From positions 1 through 26,335 of the forward strand of contig JAMCRT010000007.1 in the NCBI GenBank assembly GCA_023380695.1: a stretch of 26,335 nucleotides of DNA, read 5' to 3'. Shown here piece by piece: positions 23,989 through 26,335 of the stretch. The stretch's first letter is position 1. Every line of letters begins with the position of its first letter. This DNA comes from Patescibacteria group bacterium (GTDB lineage: Bacteria; Patescibacteriota; Dojkabacteria; JAKAPS01; JAJZLI01). Under the pieces are notes generated by a model, which ran no database searches, was not told the origin of the DNA, and saw nothing but the letters and a program-made list of their open reading frames with translations. Position numbers and translations under genes: made by a program.

Positions 23989-24359
23989 ATAGACAGATTT
24001 CATCACAATATATTATAGATTTATATAAAAACATTAAATATTATGGTAAGTTGAAAAAATTTACTATTAAAAAGGAATTACAAAATCCTTTATGTGGTGA
24101 TATAGTAACTCTGTATATATTAATTGAAAAAGATAAAATTGTTGATGTGTCATTTGAATCAAGTGGATGTATGATATCAAAGGTTGCATCTTTCATATCT
24201 TTGGATATGATTAAAGGTAAAGATCTCGGAGTTTTGAAGAAAATTAAGTTTGAGGATATACTAGATAATATGATGATAAAAGATATTTCTCCATCAAGAA
24301 AAAAATGTGCATATCTTACATTTGGTGGGTTAAAATCTATAGGAGAAGAATATAAATAA
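23985..24359 (+). CDS. sufU: SufU-type sulfur-transfer / scaffold protein
   Basis: 124-residue IscU/SufU-family protein. The three conserved cysteines are Cys37 in NPLCGDIV (with Asp39), Cys62 in SSGCMISKVAS and Cys108 in SPSRKKCAYL, the last within the 'P.R.kCA.L' motif. An insertion between the second and third cysteines (GKDLGVLKKIKFEDILDNMM) and the pairing with SufS favour SufU, a zinc-dependent acceptor of persulfide sulfur from SufS, over a true IscU scaffold. It is coupled to sufS by an ATGA overlap and is the last gene of the SUF block. It is somewhat shorter than B. subtilis SufU. Confidence 0.93.
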   Translation: MNRQISSQYIIDLYKNIKYYGKLKKFTIKKELQNPLCGDIVTLYILIEKDKIVDVSFESSGCMISKVASFISLDMIKGKDLGVLKKIKFEDILDNMMIKDISPSRKKCAYLTFGGLKSIGEEYK

Positions 24360-24376
24360 ACATCATATTTTTAATG

Positions 24377-24382
24377 TAAAAT
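24377..24382 (+). promoter_or_regulatory. -10 box of the methyltransferase gene
   Basis: TAAAAT, 7 bases before the ATG at 24390. No good -35 is seen. Confidence 0.4.
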
Positions 24383-24389
24383 AGAGACT

Positions 24390-25283
24390 ATGACAAATAT
24401 TAAATATATAAATACAAGCACAAGGGTTCAGGATTATGATTCAAATTTAGAGTATGATTATAGAAAATATTGGAAAGATAGAGAATATGAAAATCAATCT
24501 GAAAGGAATGTAATATCTAAATTATTAAAAAATGATTATTCATTTATTGATATAGGTGGAGGTTATGGAAGATTGACAGATTTATATCAGGATAAGTATA
24601 AATATTCAATTCTTTTTGATTATTCACTTTCTAATCTGAAAAAAGCAGAAAATAAAGAGGATGTGTTTAAAGTTTGTGGTGATATTTACAATATGCCTTT
24701 TAAAGATGGAACAATCTCTTCTGGTATGTTGGTTAGAGTTCTTCATCATATAGAAAACCCAGAGAAGGCAATAAGTGAAATATCAAGAGTTATATCAGAT
24801 AGTTTTATTTTAGAATTTGCAAATAAAAATCATATATTATCAAGAGTAAAACATTTTAAAGATAGAGATTTTAAAAAACAGGATATATATAAAATACCTC
24901 ATAGAAATGATTCTCAAGGATTTATGGATGATCAGATATTTTTAAATTTCTCTCCATCATATATTTTCAGTACTCTTGAGAAAAATAATTTTTTAGTAAA
25001 AAAGACTATTTCAGCATCTAATTTTAGACACAAATATTTTAAAAAATTGTTTAGTGTAAAATCTCTTGTATTTTTAGATAACACATTTAAACTATTTTTC
25101 TCAAAAATATATTTTGGCCCAAGCATATTTTTATTATTAGAAAAGAAGAATAAAAATGTAAAAAAGGAGTATTCTATTGAGGATATTCTTAGGTGTCCTA
25201 AATGTATTGAAGATATAAAAAATGGAAAATGTGTAAAATGTAAAAAAAACTATTTAGAAGATGGTATATATAATTTTAAATAG
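24390..25283 (+). CDS. SAM-dependent methyltransferase with C-terminal Trm112-like zinc ribbon
   Basis: 297-residue class I methyltransferase. Motif I is SFIDIGGGYGRL (51-62), the acidic residue at the end of strand 2 is Asp77 (LFDYSLSNL), and motif post-II is CGDIYNMPFKDGTISSGMLVRVLHHIENP (96-124 region), the Methyltransf_11 pattern. A variable part (150-250) follows. Residues 262-297 form a Trm112/YcaR-like ribbon: ILRCPKC (Cys269, Cys272), KCVKCKK (Cys281, Cys284) and the terminal LEDGIYNF. The substrate is unknown; relatives act on rRNA, quinones or glycan/lipid precursors. It follows sufU by 30 bases with its own -10 box, so a link to the SUF system is not established. Confidence 0.88.
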   Translation: MTNIKYINTSTRVQDYDSNLEYDYRKYWKDREYENQSERNVISKLLKNDYSFIDIGGGYGRLTDLYQDKYKYSILFDYSLSNLKKAENKEDVFKVCGDIYNMPFKDGTISSGMLVRVLHHIENPEKAISEISRVISDSFILEFANKNHILSRVKHFKDRDFKKQDIYKIPHRNDSQGFMDDQIFLNFSPSYIFSTLEKNNFLVKKTISASNFRHKYFKKLFSVKSLVFLDNTFKLFFSKIYFGPSIFLLLEKKNKNVKKEYSIEDILRCPKCIEDIKNGKCVKCKKNYLEDGIYNFK

Positions 25284-25292
25284 TGTTTTTAT

Positions 25293-25591
25293 GTACTGAA
25301 CTATATAGATAAACATAGTTAAGACTTTATTAATCTAAGTGTATGTATGTTTTAATAGCTATATTATTGGTATTGGCTCATAGATTGGTAATAATATAAT
25401 GAGAATATAACAAGATACTTTTAAGTTTCTTTCTATAATATATTATTAAAATTTTGGTAAAAAAAATTATTAAGTACTAAAATATTTAGATAATAAATTT
25501 AAAATTATATCTCCCAAAACATATTTTGTTAAAGTACATTTCTATATTAAAGAAATAATACATATCTTTATGTAAAGAACTATATTGATAA
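25293..25591 (+). repeat. Three degenerate 20-bp direct repeats
   Basis: Copies at 25293-25312, 25474-25493 and 25572-25591. All begin GTA and end GATAA; the first and third share GAACTATAT in the middle. Low sequence complexity makes chance similarity possible. Confidence 0.35.
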
Positions 25592-25595
25592 TATT

Positions 25596-25650
25596 ATATA
25601 ACTATATGACTACTTGACAACTAGATTATTTTATGTGATAATAGTTATAT
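25596..25650. promoter_or_regulatory. 10-bp inverted repeat flanking the antitoxin promoter
   Basis: ATATAACTAT (25596-25605) and its exact reverse complement ATAGTTATAT (25641-25650) bracket the -35 and -10 boxes, the right arm reaching into the start codon. This is a plausible operator for autorepression by the RHH antitoxin, as is common for such modules (inference). Confidence 0.45.
25614..25642 (+). promoter_or_regulatory. Promoter of the toxin-antitoxin operon
   Basis: Consensus TTGACA (25614-25619), a 17-base spacer and GATAAT (25637-25642) preceded by TGT, an extended -10. Six bases lead to the ATG at 25649. The strongest-looking promoter in the window. Confidence 0.7.
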
Positions 25651-25870
25651 GAAAAAAATTCAATTATATTTACCTGAAAATATATATGGGGAATTTGCTG
25701 TGATTGCTTTTCAAAAACAGCAATCTATTCCTGTTGCAGTAAGAGAGTATCTTAAATCTTCTCTAGAAAAAAAGAAAGATAAAGGAGCCAAGACATTAAT
25801 AAAACTTTCTAAGTATAATGTGGATGGTGGAGATTTAGCTAATAATATAGACAATATACTATATAAATGA
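25649..25870 (+). CDS. Ribbon-helix-helix (CopG-like) antitoxin
   Basis: 73-residue protein. KKIQLYLPENIYGEFAVIAFQKQQSIPVAVREYL (about 2-35) fits the ribbon-helix-helix fold: a short beta strand with alternating residues, helix 1 and helix 2 ending in a hydrophobic 'a.reyl' segment. The C-terminal half (SSLEKKKDKGAKTLIKLSKYNVDGGDLANN) is the type of flexible tail that wraps the partner toxin. It overlaps the PIN-domain gene by ATGA and stands behind a strong promoter, so it is probably the antitoxin and autorepressor of a VapBC-like module. Family is inferred from pattern, not from a recognised name. Confidence 0.75.
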   Translation: MKKIQLYLPENIYGEFAVIAFQKQQSIPVAVREYLKSSLEKKKDKGAKTLIKLSKYNVDGGDLANNIDNILYK

Positions 25871-26262
25871 AAGCATTTATTGATTCTAATATATATATAT
25901 CAATAATAAATAGAACAGATCCTACTCACAAAGAAGGAATCAATAAAATGAAATATTTGGTGAAAAATAATTTTGAGTTATTTACATCAAATTATATCAT
26001 TGCAGAAACAACAACTATATTATCTCAAAGAATAAGTAAAAAAATAGCGGAAGATTTTAGAAATGATATATATAAAGGAAATGCAAAGATATTAATCACA
26101 AATATGGAGATAGAAGAGATGACTTGGAATATTTTTTTAAGAAGTACTAATAAAAATATAGGATATGTTGATTATACTTCTATTGCATTCTGTAAAAAAT
26201 TTAATATAGAAAACCTAGTAACATTAGATAAAGATTTAACTACACTTTTTAATACTTACTAA
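25867..26262 (+). CDS. PIN-domain ribonuclease toxin (VapC-like)
   Basis: 131-residue PIN domain with the metal-binding acidic residues in place: Asp6 (AFIDSNIYISI), Glu47 (YIIAETTTIL), Asp102 (GYVDYTSIAF) and Asp121/Asp123 (VTLDKDL). PIN toxins cut specific RNAs such as tRNA anticodon loops. It is coupled to the upstream RHH antitoxin by a 4-base overlap. Length is typical for VapC. The catalytic set looks intact, so the toxin is expected to be active. Confidence 0.88.
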   Translation: MKAFIDSNIYISIINRTDPTHKEGINKMKYLVKNNFELFTSNYIIAETTTILSQRISKKIAEDFRNDIYKGNAKILITNMEIEEMTWNIFLRSTNKNIGYVDYTSIAFCKKFNIENLVTLDKDLTTLFNTY

Positions 26263-26335
26263 TATATAGCCTTGTTATCTTTCTATTTTTTTAATTTTTT
26301 TTGTATTTTTCTTGTAATTCTGATGTTTCAAATAT
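26263..26335. other. Window end, possible tail of a minus-strand gene
   Basis: T-rich on the plus strand. On the minus strand two frames are open from the window edge and stop within it, at 26291-26293 and at 26275-26277, each giving under 20 Lys-rich residues. Either could be the end of a convergent gene; the sequence is too short to decide. No GC-rich hairpin is seen before the T-runs. Confidence 0.25.

Larger units (their letters stand above)
25284..25648. other. Gene-poor AT-rich stretch before the toxin-antitoxin pair
   Basis: The only gap longer than 300 bases. No RNA gene or convincing terminator is seen. It holds a degenerate 20-base repeat at 25293-25312, 25474-25493 and 25572-25591 (about 17 of 20 positions shared with the first copy), five AACTAT/ATAGTT hexamers, an 8-bp inverted repeat ATATTATT/AATAATAT near 25361-25397 and the antitoxin promoter. 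A 18-codon hydrophobic frame at 25343-25399 is too short to call. Confidence 0.6.

Noticed and set aside
25299..25320. Terminator after the methyltransferase gene, formed by AACTAT and ATAGTT
   Set aside because: The stem is 6 bp, has one G-C pair, and no T-run follows.
25343..25399. An 18-codon hydrophobic peptide frame beginning MYVLIAILLVLAH, close to the toxin-antitoxin pair, like a small type I toxin
   Set aside because: Only a poor -10-like TAATCT precedes it and chance hydrophobic frames are common in such AT-rich DNA.
1..26335. Alternative genetic code with TGA read as glycine, as in some related lineages
   Set aside because: TGA ends lepA, the histidine kinase, the UbiA-like, guaB and sufS genes at the expected places, and no gene needs read-through of TGA.
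1..26335. CRISPR array, tRNA, rRNA, insertion sequence or prophage
   Set aside because: No regularly spaced repeats, cloverleaf, rRNA segment, transposase or phage gene was seen.

Overview
The window is about 26 kb of very AT-rich DNA (roughly 25-30 % G+C by eye). Genes are tightly packed, short for their families, and often overlap by 1-14 bases. TGA, TAA and TAG all act as stops, so the code is the standard bacterial one. The small versions of housekeeping proteins, the ruvX-mltG and rpsT-lepA pairs, a separate prepilin, an LPxTG-type surface protein and a decaprenyl-phosphate-phosphoribose synthase-like UbiA protein together suggest a reduced-genome bacterium of the Candidate Phyla Radiation (Patescibacteria). 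That assignment is inference from style and content; no rRNA is present.

Layout. 1-5736 (+): the tail of ruvX, mltG, a PrsA/SurA-like membrane-anchored protein, a large secreted protein with four Ig-like repeats, and a cell-surface protein with an LPNTG sorting signal. This reads as an envelope block. 5729-7638 (-): rnhA, a Wzz-like polysaccharide co-polymerase and holA, overlapping in one operon. 7727-9066 (+): a minimal histidine kinase and a receiver-only response regulator. 9109-11133 (+): rpsT and lepA. 11128-12345 (-): a membrane-anchored polysaccharide deacetylase. 12427-16835 (+): a four-gene operon of a UbiA-family prenyltransferase, an amidase-fold plus SH3 protein without zinc ligands, a UvrD/PcrA helicase and an ICMT-like membrane methyltransferase. 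16838-18354 (-): a CBS-less IMP dehydrogenase-family enzyme and a small two-helix membrane protein. 18417-19031 (+): a type IV prepilin.

19094-24359 (+) holds a complete SUF iron-sulfur cluster assembly locus in two blocks: nfu, ferredoxin, sufB and a short sufD, then an Rrf2/IscR-like regulator, sufC, sufS and sufU. SufS takes sulfur from cysteine, SufU probably relays it, SufBCD builds the cluster, and Nfu and the ferredoxin probably carry cluster or electrons. The regulator has three cysteines, and a 21-bp palindrome overlaps its own promoter. A methyltransferase with a Trm112-like zinc ribbon follows. The window ends with an RHH antitoxin/PIN toxin pair behind a 365-bp gene-poor stretch.

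Across the window I see no convincing Shine-Dalgarno sequences. Instead, at least 13 genes have a -10 hexamer ending 6-9 bases before the start codon, as expected for leaderless mRNAs. No intrinsic terminator is evident, and convergent genes meet tail to tail with overlaps or almost no gap.
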